A stretch of DNA of 64,000 nt. Source: Wenxinia saemankumensis (GTDB taxonomy: Bacteria; Pseudomonadota; Alphaproteobacteria; Rhodobacterales; Rhodobacteraceae). The stretch spans positions 186,001 through 250,000 of the forward strand of contig NZ_FQYO01000004.1 in NCBI RefSeq assembly GCF_900141735.1, in the 5' to 3' direction. The first letter of the stretch is position 1, and the number at the start of each line of letters is the position of its first letter. The notes under the pieces were generated by a model. It searched no databases. It was not told the DNA's origin and saw nothing but the letters and a program-made list of their open reading frames with translations. Positions 55,563 through 63,446 of this stretch are shown piece after piece. Both the position numbers and the translations under genes were made by a program.

Positions 55563-56389
55563 GGCCCGGTCACCGCGCGGTCGTGGCTCAGCGAGGGGAT
55601 GCGGGCCCGCGCCTCGGCGACCGCCTGCCGGTCGAGTTCGGCGAAGACGATGCCCGGTTCGGTCCCGCCATCGGCAATCACCTCGCCCCAGGGCGAGACG
55701 ACGAGCGAGTGGCCGTGCGTCCGCCGCTCGCGCGTCGTCGTCGTCGGGTGAGTGCCGGTCTGCGCCGCGGCCAGCACCCAGGCGCCGCATTCGATGGCGC
55801 GCGCGCGCAGCAGCGGCTCCCAATGGGCGGCGCCGGTGCCGGGCGAGAAGGCGGACGGGACCAGCAGCATCTCGGCCCCCGCCTGCGCGATGCGGCGGTA
55901 GAGGTGGGGAAAGCGCAGGTCGTAGCAGATCGTCAGGCCGATCGCGGCGAAGGGCGTGTCGGCGACGACGGCCCGGTCGCCCGGGCGGTAGCCGGCCGAT
56001 TCGCGGTAGGTCTCGGCCTCGGACACGGTCACGTCGAACATGTGGACCTTGTCGTAGCGGGCAGCGACCCCGCCATCAGGGCCGATGAGGAAGGACCGGT
56101 TGGCGAAGCGGCCGTCCGGATCGTCCGTCCTCAGCGCCAGCGAGCCGATGGACAGCCAGATCCCGGCCCGTGCGGCCTCGTCCCGCAGGGCGGCGAGCGT
56201 GGGGTCGTCCTCCTCGTGGCGCAGTACCTCCTCCTGCCGGGCCCGGCTGGCCGAGACGCAGTTGGTGACCTCGGGCGTCAGGACGAAACCCGCCCCCTCC
56301 CCCGCCGCGCGGCGCAGCAGGTCGGTCGTCGCCACGAGGTTCGCCTCCGGATCGTCGCCGGAGCAGAGCTGGAGGAGCGCCGCCCTCAC
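55559..56389 (-). CDS. Nit-type carbon-nitrogen hydrolase (deaminated glutathione amidase-like)
   Basis: A 276-aa nitrilase-superfamily enzyme. The Glu-Lys-Cys triad is E40 (LTPEVTNCV), K114 (YDKVHMFDV) and C155 (GLTICYDLRFP). DLRFPHLYRRIA and AHWEPLLRARAIECGAWVLA fit the Nit1/Nit2 branch, which repairs deaminated glutathione or hydrolyses omega-amides. Adjacency to a glutaredoxin supports a glutathione link. The GTG start overlaps the grxC stop (GTGA). Confidence 0.9.
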   Translation of the reverse strand: MRAALLQLCSGDDPEANLVATTDLLRRAAGEGAGFVLTPEVTNCVSASRARQEEVLRHEEDDPTLAALRDEAARAGIWLSIGSLALRTDDPDGRFANRSFLIGPDGGVAARYDKVHMFDVTVSEAETYRESAGYRPGDRAVVADTPFAAIGLTICYDLRFPHLYRRIAQAGAEMLLVPSAFSPGTGAAHWEPLLRARAIECGAWVLAAAQTGTHPTTTTRERRTHGHSLVVSPWGEVIADGGTEPGIVFAELDRQAVAEARARIPSLSHDRAVTGP

Positions 56390-56643
56390 GCCGCCAGCAT
56401 CGGGTCGAGCTTGCCGGCGCGGTCGAGGGCGAAGAGGTCGTCGCAGCCGCCGACATGTTCCCCGTCGATGAAGATCTGCGGCACGGTCCCGCGCCCGTTC
56501 GCGCGCTGCACCATCTCGGCGCGCCGTTCGGGCGCGGCGGCGATGTCGACCTCGGCGAAGCCGGCGCCCTTCTGGGCGAGCAGGCGCTTCGCCATGTGGC
56601 AGAAGCCGCAGGTGGGTTTGGTATAGATCTCGATCATGGCCAT
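56386..56643 (-). CDS. grxC: Glutaredoxin 3
   Basis: An 85-aa dithiol glutaredoxin with active site CGFC (C12, C15), a TVPQIFID cis-Pro segment and a GGCDDL glutathione-binding motif. CGFC differs from the common CPYC but occurs in alphaproteobacterial Grx3. It reduces disulfides with glutathione in the cytoplasm. GGGAGG is 7 nt before the first ATG; an ATG two codons on is possible. It heads the grx-nit-marR series. Confidence 0.94.
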   Translation of the reverse strand: MAMIEIYTKPTCGFCHMAKRLLAQKGAGFAEVDIAAAPERRAEMVQRANGRGTVPQIFIDGEHVGGCDDLFALDRAGKLDPMLAA

Positions 56644-56694
56644 GGCGGGCCTCCCGGGGGCTTGGGGGCGGGGCTGGGAAACGTCGCCCCTGAT

Positions 56695-57489
56695 CTAGGC
56701 CCCCCGGACGGCGCGCGCCAGTGTCAGCACGTCGACGCTTGCCGCGCCTGCCCCGGTCGCGGCCAGGGCGGCCGTGGTCAGGGTCGCGCCGCTAGTCATC
56801 ACGTCGTCGACGATCACCACCGGCCGGCCCGCCATCGCGGCGCCCCGGCGGGGATGCGGCCGGATCGCCCCCTCCAGCGCGGCAAAGCGCGCCGCGCGGC
56901 CCGCCGCGCTGATCGTGCGGCGGGGCCGGACCAGCGCATCGACCGCCACCTCGGCCCCGGACTCGACTCCCAGCCATTGCGCCAGCAGCGCGGCCTGGTT
57001 GTAGCGCCGCCGCCAGAGCCGCGACCAGTGCAGCGGGACCGGCACCAGCAGCGTGTCCGCCCCGATCAGGTCGCGGCCGGCGCGCGACATCCACAGCCCC
57101 CCCGCCCGGGCGAGGTCGGTCCGGTCGGAATGCTTCAGTTGCAGGACGAGCCTGCGGGCGGTATCGCGGTAGACCATCGCCGCGCGGCCCCGGCTCCAGG
57201 GGAAGTCCGCCGCCCGGCAGTCGTCGCAGAGCTCGCGCGCCAGGACCGCCTCGCCCGGAAGCGGCGTGCCGCAGCCGTCGCATATCGTGCCGCCGATGAA
57301 CCGGCAGTCCCGCCAGCACGGCCCGCAGAGGTGATGGGCCGCCTCGGTGAAGCTGCCGCAGGCAACGCATTGCGCCGGGTAGAGCAGGCGCGACGCCGCG
57401 CCCGCGACGCGCCGCAGGGCACCCGGACCACGGGCGCGGCGCGGCGGGCGCCCCGGACCGCCCGCGTCCCTTTGCAATGCCCCCGCCAT
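56695..57489 (-). CDS. ComF-family phosphoribosyltransferase-fold protein
   Basis: A 264-aa ComF/GntX-type protein. The N-terminal zinc-finger pairs are CVACGSF, LCGPCWRDC, CDGCGTP and CDDCRAADF. The C-terminal phosphoribosyltransferase-like domain has LVPVPLHWSRLWRRRYNQA and the PRPP-binding VVIVDDVMTSGATL. ComF acts in DNA uptake in naturally competent bacteria; elsewhere its role is unclear. It lies 51 nt upstream of grxC and is divergent from an NDUFAF5-like gene (17-nt gap). Confidence 0.93.
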   Translation of the reverse strand: MAGALQRDAGGPGRPPRRARGPGALRRVAGAASRLLYPAQCVACGSFTEAAHHLCGPCWRDCRFIGGTICDGCGTPLPGEAVLARELCDDCRAADFPWSRGRAAMVYRDTARRLVLQLKHSDRTDLARAGGLWMSRAGRDLIGADTLLVPVPLHWSRLWRRRYNQAALLAQWLGVESGAEVAVDALVRPRRTISAAGRAARFAALEGAIRPHPRRGAAMAGRPVVIVDDVMTSGATLTTAALAATGAGAASVDVLTLARAVRGA

Positions 57490-57506
57490 CCGCCTATCTG
57501 CCCCCC

Positions 57507-58427
57507 ATGTCCGACCCCGCCGCGCCGACGCCCCTGATCGACCGCCCCGCGCTGGCCCGCCGCCGGGCCCGCGCCGCCCGCGCGCCGGAGCTGTTCCTGC
57601 AGGACCACGTGGCCGAGGGCCTTCTCGATAGGCTGGCCGAGGTTAACAGATCGTTCACCGCGCCCGCCGTGGTGACGGCGTGGCCGCAGGTCTGGGAGGG
57701 GCGGTTGCCCGGCGCGCGGATCGTCCCCGACGACGAGGTGCTGGAGCTGGAGCCGGGGGCGCACGACCTCGTCCTTCATGCCCTCGCCCTGCATTGGGCC
57801 AACGACCCCGTGGGCCAGATCATCCAGTGCCGCCGCGCGCTCCGCCCCGACGGGCTGTTCCTCGGCGCGGCCTTCGGGGGGCAGACCCTGGCGGAACTGC
57901 GCGCCGCGCTCGGTCAGGCCGAGATCGCGGTGACGGGCGGTCTGTCGCCGCGCATCGCCCCGATGGGCGAGGTGCGCGATGTCGGCGCGCTGCTGCAGCG
58001 GGCCGGGCTCGCCCTGCCGGTCGCGGATGTCGAGACGACGCGCGTCACCTATGCCGACCCCTTCGCGCTGATGCGCGACCTGCGTGCGATGGGCGAGAGC
58101 AATGCCCTGACCGCGCGCCTGCGCCGCCCGACCCGCCGCGCCGTGATGATGGAGGCCGCGCGGCTCTACGCGCAGGCCTACGGGCAGCCGGACGGGCGCG
58201 TCGCCGCCACCTTCGAGACCATCCACCTCGCCGGCTGGGCGCCGGACGAGAGCCAGCCGCAGCCGCTGCGCCCCGGCAGCGCCGCGCAGCGCCTGGCCGA
58301 CGCGCTGGGCACGGACGAGCGGCCGGCCGGAGAGACCGCGTCGGGCGCCGGCGCCGGCAGGACCGGGACCGGGACCGGGACGAGGGCCGGGATCGGGACC
58401 GGGACCGGCGACAAAGCGCCCGATTGA
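57507..58427 (+). CDS. NDUFAF5/BioC-like SAM-dependent methyltransferase-fold protein
   Basis: A 306-aa protein of the class I methyltransferase fold related to NDUFAF5. Family segments are PLIDRPALARRRARAA, ELFLQDHVAEGLLDRL, HDLVLHALALHWANDPVGQI and AFGGQTLAELRAAL. Mitochondrial NDUFAF5 hydroxylates an arginine in complex I subunit NDUFS7; the bacterial role is inferred. The usual SAM motif I is weak, as in NDUFAF5. The last 35 residues are an extra low-complexity Thr/Gly tail from a hexamer repeat. The ATG at 57507 is preferred. Confidence 0.87.
   Translation: MSDPAAPTPLIDRPALARRRARAARAPELFLQDHVAEGLLDRLAEVNRSFTAPAVVTAWPQVWEGRLPGARIVPDDEVLELEPGAHDLVLHALALHWANDPVGQIIQCRRALRPDGLFLGAAFGGQTLAELRAALGQAEIAVTGGLSPRIAPMGEVRDVGALLQRAGLALPVADVETTRVTYADPFALMRDLRAMGESNALTARLRRPTRRAVMMEAARLYAQAYGQPDGRVAATFETIHLAGWAPDESQPQPLRPGSAAQRLADALGTDERPAGETASGAGAGRTGTGTGTRAGIGTGTGDKAPD
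58361..58408. repeat. GACCGG hexamer microsatellite, eight units
   Basis: Eight adjacent 6-bp units, five of them exactly GACCGG and three with one or two changes (GACGAG, GGCCGG, GATCGG). They lie at the 3' end of the NDUFAF5-like gene and encode a Thr-Gly tract with interruptions. Six-base steps keep the frame. Confidence 0.9.
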
Positions 58428-58502
58428 TTCCGCCGCCCGGGCCGTTACCTCCCCGCCGAGGCGCGGGACACCAGACGCGAGCAGAAGGACAGGGGGCGAC
58501 AG

Positions 58503-59564
58503 ATGCGCGATTTCACCGACGAGGCCCGGCGGCCCGAACATGCCCCGGGCGATCACCCGAAGGTCCCGCGCGAACGGACCGGCCTCCTCCTCGCCAATCT
58601 CGGCACGCCCGACGGGCACGATTACTGGTCGATGCGGCGCTACCTGAACGAGTTCCTGTCGGACCGACGCGTGATCGACTACCCGCGCTGGAAATGGCAG
58701 CCGCTGCTGCAGGCGATCATCCTGACGAAACGGCCCTTCACCTCGGGCGCGGCCTATCGCTCGATCTGGGACACCGAGCGGAACGAGAGCCCGCTCCTGA
58801 CGATCACGAAGGACCAGACCGCCGCGATGGCCGAGCGGATGGCCGCCCGCTACGGCGAGGACGTCGTGGTCGATTTCTGCATGCGCTACGGCAATCCCTC
58901 GACGAAGGCGAAGGTACGGCAGATGGTCGAGGCGGGGTGCACCCGGATCCTCTTCTTCCCGCTCTATCCGCATTACGCCGGCGCGACCTCGGCCACCGCG
59001 AACGACCAGTTCTTCCGCGCGCTGATGGAGGAGGTGCGCCAGCCCGTCGCCCGCATCGTGCCGCCCTATTTCGACGAACCGGCCTATATCGACGCGCTCG
59101 CCGCCTCGGTCGAGCGCAAATATGCCGAGCTCGACCACCGCCCCGACATCCTCGTCTGTTCCTATCACGGCATGCCTAAGCGCTACCTGATGCAGGGCGA
59201 CCCCTACCATTGCCAGTGCCAGAAGACGACGCGGCTGCTGCGCGAGCGGCTGGGATGGGAGACGACCGAGATCGCGACGACCTTCCAGTCGGTCTTCGGC
59301 CCCGAGGAATGGCTGAAGCCCTACACGGTCGAGGAAGTCGCCCGGCTCGCCCGGCAGGGGAAGAAGAGCATCGCCGTCTGCGCCCCGGCCTTCAGCGCCG
59401 ATTGCATCGAGACGCTGGAGGAGATCAACGAGGAGATCCGCGAGAGCTTCGAGCATGCGGGGGGCGAACGTTTCACCTACATCCCCTGCCTCAACGACGA
59501 CGCCGCGCACATGGACGCGCTGGCAGGGGTCGTGGAGGCCAATCTCGCGGGCTGGCTGGACTGA
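58503..59564 (+). CDS. hemH: Ferrochelatase
   Basis: A 353-aa enzyme that inserts Fe2+ into protoporphyrin IX, the last step of protoheme synthesis. LLANLGTPDGHDYWSMRRYL opens the core. The catalytic His is in CSYHGMPKRYLMQGDPYH, and a later Glu lies in CIETLEEINEEIRE. Cysteines in CQCQKTTRLL, CAPAFSADC and near the end may hold an Fe-S cluster, as in some alphaproteobacteria; this is not certain. A purine-rich AGGACAGGGGG precedes the ATG. Confidence 0.97.
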   Translation: MRDFTDEARRPEHAPGDHPKVPRERTGLLLANLGTPDGHDYWSMRRYLNEFLSDRRVIDYPRWKWQPLLQAIILTKRPFTSGAAYRSIWDTERNESPLLTITKDQTAAMAERMAARYGEDVVVDFCMRYGNPSTKAKVRQMVEAGCTRILFFPLYPHYAGATSATANDQFFRALMEEVRQPVARIVPPYFDEPAYIDALAASVERKYAELDHRPDILVCSYHGMPKRYLMQGDPYHCQCQKTTRLLRERLGWETTEIATTFQSVFGPEEWLKPYTVEEVARLARQGKKSIAVCAPAFSADCIETLEEINEEIRESFEHAGGERFTYIPCLNDDAAHMDALAGVVEANLAGWLD

Positions 59565-59616
59565 CGGTCAGGCCCGGGCCCGCCCGGCGGGCCCGGCCGG
59601 GGCTCCGCCCCCGACC

Positions 59617-59640
59617 CCGGAGTATTTGCGGCAAGATAAG
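59617..59640 (+). repeat. 24-bp intergenic element, copy 2
   Basis: Reads CCGGAGTATTTGC, G, then GCAAGATAAG on the plus strand, 52 nt after the hemH stop. The copy at 2277-2300 differs at one base. Both lie just past a stop codon in the sense direction of the preceding gene. Confidence 0.7.
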
Positions 59641-59699
59641 GGGGGGCGGCGCCGCGCAGGATCCCCCGCGGGACGCCGACCCCGATCGGCAGGCCGATC

Positions 59700-60296
59700 T
59701 CAGATCAGCAGGACCTGGGTGCCGACCTCGGCATAGCCGAACAGCTCGGTGATGTGCTCGTTGAAGAGGCCGATGCAGCCGTTGGAGGAGCGACGGCCGA
59801 TCTTGCGCGTGTCGTGGGTGCCGTGGATCCGGTAATAGGTCCAGGACAGGTAGAGCGCATAGGGCCCGAGCGGGTTCATCGGATCGCCGCCCTCGACCAC
59901 CTCGGGCCATTCGGGGTTGCGCTCGCGCATCGACGGGGTGGGCCGCCAGGTCGGAGCGACGACCTTCTGCACCACCTCGGTCCGGCCGAGGCGGGTGAGG
60001 TCGTTGGTCAGCGGCACCGAGGTCGGGAACAGCCGGTAGATCGACTCGTCCTCGGACCAGTAATGCAGCGCCCGGGACTGGATGTCGCAGAGGATCGCGC
60101 CCTTCGCCAGCGTGTCGAAATAGGGGCGCCAGTCCAGCATCCGGAAGGCCGAGACGTTGCGCTGCACGCTCGAGCTGATGTCGCTCTCGAACTCGGTGGA
60201 GTTCGCCTGCTGGCCCAGCGCGGGCGCGCCGAGGGCGGCGGCCCCGGCGGCGAGGCCGGAGGTCAGGAGGGCGCGGCGGTCGAGGACGGACGACAT
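59700..60296 (-). CDS. L,D-transpeptidase family (YkuD) protein, Tat-type signal
   Basis: A 198-aa exported protein. The signal (DRRALLTSGLAAGAAALGAP) is twin-arginine-like. The YkuD domain holds the catalytic motif from HGTHDTRKIGRRSSNGCIGL (H158, C174), so it should crosslink peptidoglycan or attach proteins to it. The start at 60296 has GAAGGAAAG upstream. It is divergent from a CAP-domain lipoprotein. A second YkuD gene follows at 61100-61597. Confidence 0.93.
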   Translation of the reverse strand: MSSVLDRRALLTSGLAAGAAALGAPALGQQANSTEFESDISSSVQRNVSAFRMLDWRPYFDTLAKGAILCDIQSRALHYWSEDESIYRLFPTSVPLTNDLTRLGRTEVVQKVVAPTWRPTPSMRERNPEWPEVVEGGDPMNPLGPYALYLSWTYYRIHGTHDTRKIGRRSSNGCIGLFNEHITELFGYAEVGTQVLLI

Positions 60297-60472
60297 GATC
60301 GGGGCTTTCCTTCGCGTCGAGGATCGCCCCGCGCATACGCCCGGCAGCGCGGGCCTGTCCACTCACGCCCCCGTGCGCGCGGGCGCTTTCCCGCCGATCG
60401 GGGGTTTGCGACACACCCTGCGGGGCGCTAAGGACGCGCTCGGTACCACCCTTCCACATCCGGGATACGCCC

Positions 60473-60988
60473 ATGCCCCGCCGCGCGCCGGTCCTCGCCC
60501 TCCTCCTCGCCACCGCCCTCGCCGCCTGCGGCGGCGCGCCAGCGGGCCGGATCGGGCCGGACGGCCTTCCCCTGCCGACCGTCTACCAGATCACCCCGGC
60601 CGACGCGCAGGAGATCCCCTACCGGATGCTCGACGGAGTCAACACGCTGCGCGCCGCCGCCGGGGCCGCGCCGCTGACGCTCGACTCGCAGCTGACGGCC
60701 GCCGCGGCGACCCACGCGCAGGACATGCAGCGGCAGAACCGGCCATGGCATTTCGGCTCGGACGGATCCTCGCCGCTCGACCGGCTGCGGCGGGTCGGCT
60801 ATCCGGGCGGGCTGGTCGGCGAGGCGATCTCGGAGACCTTCGAGACCGAGCTCGAGACCCTCGCCGCCTGGATGGAGGAGCCCTCGACCCGGTCCGTCAT
60901 CCTCGACCGCACGGCGACGCGGATGGGTCTGGCCTGGTCGCAGGAATCGAACGGCAAGATCTGGTGGGACATGGTGCTGGGGAACTGA
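60473..60988 (+). CDS. CAP-domain lipoprotein
   Basis: A 171-aa lipoprotein. The lipobox LAACGG puts the lipidated Cys at C19. The CAP/SCP domain has VNTLRAAAGAAPLTLDSQL, ATHAQDMQRQNRPWHFGSDG and VGEAISETFET, with a partial C-terminal WSQESNGKIWWDMVLGN. Bacterial CAP proteins are thought to act at the cell envelope, but their function is unknown. It lies between two L,D-transpeptidase genes, which fits a cell-wall role. The N-terminal basic run is MPRRAP. Confidence 0.92.
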   Translation: MPRRAPVLALLLATALAACGGAPAGRIGPDGLPLPTVYQITPADAQEIPYRMLDGVNTLRAAAGAAPLTLDSQLTAAAATHAQDMQRQNRPWHFGSDGSSPLDRLRRVGYPGGLVGEAISETFETELETLAAWMEEPSTRSVILDRTATRMGLAWSQESNGKIWWDMVLGN

Positions 60989-61033
60989 GCCCGGCATCGG
61001 GGCGACGCCGGGGGGCGACGCTGCCCGAACTGA

Positions 61034-61064
61034 AAAGGCCGGGCGCGCGCGCGACCCGGCCTTT
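61034..61064 (+). terminator. Terminator between the CAP lipoprotein and ldt2 genes
   Basis: AAAGGCCGGG (61034-61043) pairs with CCCGGCCTTT (61055-61064) across an 11-nt GC-rich loop, ending in TTTCTTC. The A-rich left side makes it potentially bidirectional for the convergent genes. Confidence 0.85.
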
Positions 61065-61099
61065 CTTCATGTCAGCGGCCCGGGGGGGCGAGCCGGCGA

Positions 61100-61597
61100 T
61101 CAGGCGTAGAGGAAGACCGGCGTGCCGTCCTGCACCATGGCGTAGCATTCCTCCATCTCGGAATTGTCGACCGCGACGCAGCCGGCCGTCCAGTCGGCCT
61201 TGCCGACATAGGCCTCGGGCGTGCCGTGGATGAAGATGTCGCCGCCCGGATCGCGGCCCATCTCCCGGGCGAAGGCGCGGTCGCGATCGTTCGGATAGGA
61301 GATCCCGATCGACAGGTGATAGGCGCTGTTCGGGTTCCGGCGGTCGATCACGTAGCCGCCCTCGGGCGTGCGGCCGTCGCCCTTGAACTGCTTGTGCCCC
61401 GTCGGGTTGAAGCCGAGCTCGAAGCGCATCTGCTTCAGCACGGTCTGCCCGTTCATCAGCAGCAGCGTGCGCTGCCCCTTCAGCACGAGCGCCGAGGTGA
61501 CCTGCGGCCCGTCATAGGTGAGGAACTTGGACGGCGCGGCACAGCCGGCAAGCGCGGCGGCCCCGCCGAGAAGTAGCGTCCTGCGGTCGACGATCAT
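61100..61597 (-). CDS. L,D-transpeptidase family (YkuD) lipoprotein
   Basis: A 165-aa protein with a lipobox-type signal (LLLGGAAALAGC, lipidated C19). The YkuD domain holds H124 in FIHGTPEAYVGKADW and C140 in TAGCVAVDNSEMEE. It probably modifies peptidoglycan crosslinks or anchors proteins from the outer or inner membrane. It may be attached to the membrane, unlike the soluble YkuD gene at 59700. It is separated from rlmD-type gene transcripts by a hairpin. Confidence 0.9.
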   Translation of the reverse strand: MIVDRRTLLLGGAAALAGCAAPSKFLTYDGPQVTSALVLKGQRTLLLMNGQTVLKQMRFELGFNPTGHKQFKGDGRTPEGGYVIDRRNPNSAYHLSIGISYPNDRDRAFAREMGRDPGGDIFIHGTPEAYVGKADWTAGCVAVDNSEMEECYAMVQDGTPVFLYA

Positions 61598-61647
61598 GAT
61601 TCTGCCCCGGAACGGTTCGGTGTCCCTTTTGCCGCCATGATTACTAC

Positions 61648-61676
61648 CGATCCCCTGCCCGCAACAGGGGGGATCG
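61648..61676. other. Hairpin after the RumA-family gene
   Basis: CGATCCCCTG (61648-61657) pairs with CAGGGG plus GGATCG (61665-61676), two Gs bulged. It lies 1 nt past the stop of the methyltransferase gene on the minus strand. There is no U-tract, so termination is uncertain. Confidence 0.4.
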
Positions 61677-61677
61677 C

Positions 61678-62871
61678 TCAGGCCCGGCGGAAGATTGTTG
61701 CAAGTTCGACATGGGCCGACCAGCGGAACTGGTCGACGACCCGGACCCCGTCCATCGCGAAGCCCGCCGCCACCAGCGCCGCCGCGTCGCGGGCGAAGGT
61801 GACGGGATTGCACGAGACCATCGCGACCGTCCCGATCCCGCTGGCCGCCAGCTCCGCCACCTGGGCGGCCGCGCCGGCGCGGGGCGGGTCGATCACCGCG
61901 GCCTCGAACCCGGCCAGCTCGTCCGCGATCAGCGGGCGACGGAACAGGTCCCGGGTCTCGGTCGTCACCCGGCGCAGGCCGGGCGCGTCGCGCCAGCCCC
62001 GGTCCAGGGCGGCCAGCATCGCGCCGTCGCCCTCGACCGCGTGGATCTCGGCCGCCGCGGCCAGCGGCAGGCCGAAGGTCCCGCAGCCGGCGAAGAGGTC
62101 GACGATCCGTCCCGCGCCCTCCGTGCCGCGGCGCACCACCTCCAGCAGGGCCGCCTCGCCCTCTGCCGTCGCCTGCAGGAAGGCGCCGGGCGGCGGCACG
62201 ACGCGGGCGGCGCCGAATCGCTGGGCCGGCGGGGCGCGCATCGCCACCGGCTCGCCGTCCCAGGACAGGCGGGCGAGGCCCCGCGCCCCCGCGATGGCGG
62301 CGAGGGCGACGCGGTCCTCCCCCGTCATCGCACGCCCGACCTCCATCGCCACGTCCGCGCCCTCGAGGCTCCAGGTGACGGTCAGCGCGACCTCGCCCTT
62401 GCGGGAGGCGGCGGCGCGGGTCAGCTCCTCCAGCGCGGGACGGAGCGCGAGGATCCGGGGCAGGACGAGCCGGCAGTCCGGCCCCTCGACGATCACGTCG
62501 GAGCGGTGCGCGTGGAATCCGACCAGCGCGCCCTTCTTCGTCCTGCGGCCCGCGAACTTCGCCCGGCGGCGGGAATTGGGCGGCGAGGTATGGACGCCCT
62601 CGATCCGCGCCTCGATCCCCTGCGCCTGAAGGGCGCGGCGCACGATCCCGGCCTTCCATTCCGCGACGAAGGCGTCGGAGGCGTGCTGCATCGCGCAGCC
62701 GCCGCAGGACCGGAAATGCGGGCAGGGCGGCACTACGCGCTCGGGCGCGGGGCGCAGGATGCGGGGGGCGCCGTCGACCGGGTCCACCTCCTCGCCCGGC
62801 AGGGTTCGGGGCACCAGCGTGCCGTCCGTGGCGCGGCCCTGTCCCTGCAGCGTGAGGCTCTCGATCTCCAT
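61678..62871 (-). CDS. RumA/TrmA-family RNA (uracil-5-)-methyltransferase
   Basis: A 397-aa SAM-dependent enzyme. An N-terminal TRAM-like domain (SLTLQGQGRATDGTLVPRTL) is followed by Fe-S cysteines in CPHFRSCGGCAMQH and a fourth in PDCRLV. The SAM site is VDLFAGCGTFGLPLA. The catalytic region ends with VIDPPRAGAAAQV and VSCNPVTFARD, where the Cys attacks uracil. It probably makes 5-methyluridine in 23S rRNA, but the exact target (RlmC, RlmD or tRNA) is not determined. Confidence 0.93.
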   Translation of the reverse strand: MEIESLTLQGQGRATDGTLVPRTLPGEEVDPVDGAPRILRPAPERVVPPCPHFRSCGGCAMQHASDAFVAEWKAGIVRRALQAQGIEARIEGVHTSPPNSRRRAKFAGRRTKKGALVGFHAHRSDVIVEGPDCRLVLPRILALRPALEELTRAAASRKGEVALTVTWSLEGADVAMEVGRAMTGEDRVALAAIAGARGLARLSWDGEPVAMRAPPAQRFGAARVVPPPGAFLQATAEGEAALLEVVRRGTEGAGRIVDLFAGCGTFGLPLAAAAEIHAVEGDGAMLAALDRGWRDAPGLRRVTTETRDLFRRPLIADELAGFEAAVIDPPRAGAAAQVAELAASGIGTVAMVSCNPVTFARDAAALVAAGFAMDGVRVVDQFRWSAHVELATIFRRA

Positions 62872-62879
62872 GCCCCGCC

Positions 62880-63389
62880 CTACCCCGCCGCGCGGACCTG
62901 TTCCAGCCAGCGCGCCACGGCGCGGGGCGAGCGCAGGCGCACCGCCTTGTCCGGCCAGGCCTCGCAGAACCGGCGGTTGCGGTCGCGCGTGCGGCGGTCC
63001 GAGGTGAGGATGTACCGGAAGAAGTCCGGATCGAACTGCTCCGGGCAGCCGGGGGCCATGTCGGGGCGGACGGTTCCGCGATACCTCACGATCCGCCGCG
63101 CGACCCGCCAGAGCAACAGCCACAGCGGCAGGTCGAGCCAGACGATGACGTCGGCCCGTTCGGCCCTGCGGTGATAGGTCTCGGACAGGCCGCCCTCGAA
63201 GATCCAGCGTTCGGACCGTTCGATCTCGCCCGCCATCTCCAGCCGCTCGGCCCGCGGGCGCTGCTGCCAGCCCGGCAGGTGGTGGATGTGATCCATGTGA
63301 AAGACGGGCAGGCCGGTGAGGCCGCCGAGGGTCCGGGCCAGGGTCGACTTGCCCGAGCCCGGCGCCCCGATGATCATGACGCGCTGCAT
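62880..63389 (-). CDS. P-loop kinase-like protein (FlaR/topology-modulation type)
   Basis: A 169-aa P-loop NTPase. Walker A is IIGAPGSGKSTLARTL, and FHMDHIHHLPGWQQRP, RWIFEGGLSETYHRRAERAD and VIVWLDLPLWLLLWRV follow the pattern of FlaR-like proteins. These are usually annotated as DNA topology modulation or adenylate-kinase-like, with unproven substrates. It lies 8 nt upstream of the methyltransferase gene, with which it probably forms an operon. Confidence 0.85.
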   Translation of the reverse strand: MQRVMIIGAPGSGKSTLARTLGGLTGLPVFHMDHIHHLPGWQQRPRAERLEMAGEIERSERWIFEGGLSETYHRRAERADVIVWLDLPLWLLLWRVARRIVRYRGTVRPDMAPGCPEQFDPDFFRYILTSDRRTRDRNRRFCEAWPDKAVRLRSPRAVARWLEQVRAAG

Positions 63390-63446
63390 CCCCTGCCCTC
63401 CGCGAGAGGAGGCGGCCTCTACGCCGAAGGGGGCGGGGCGTGCAAG

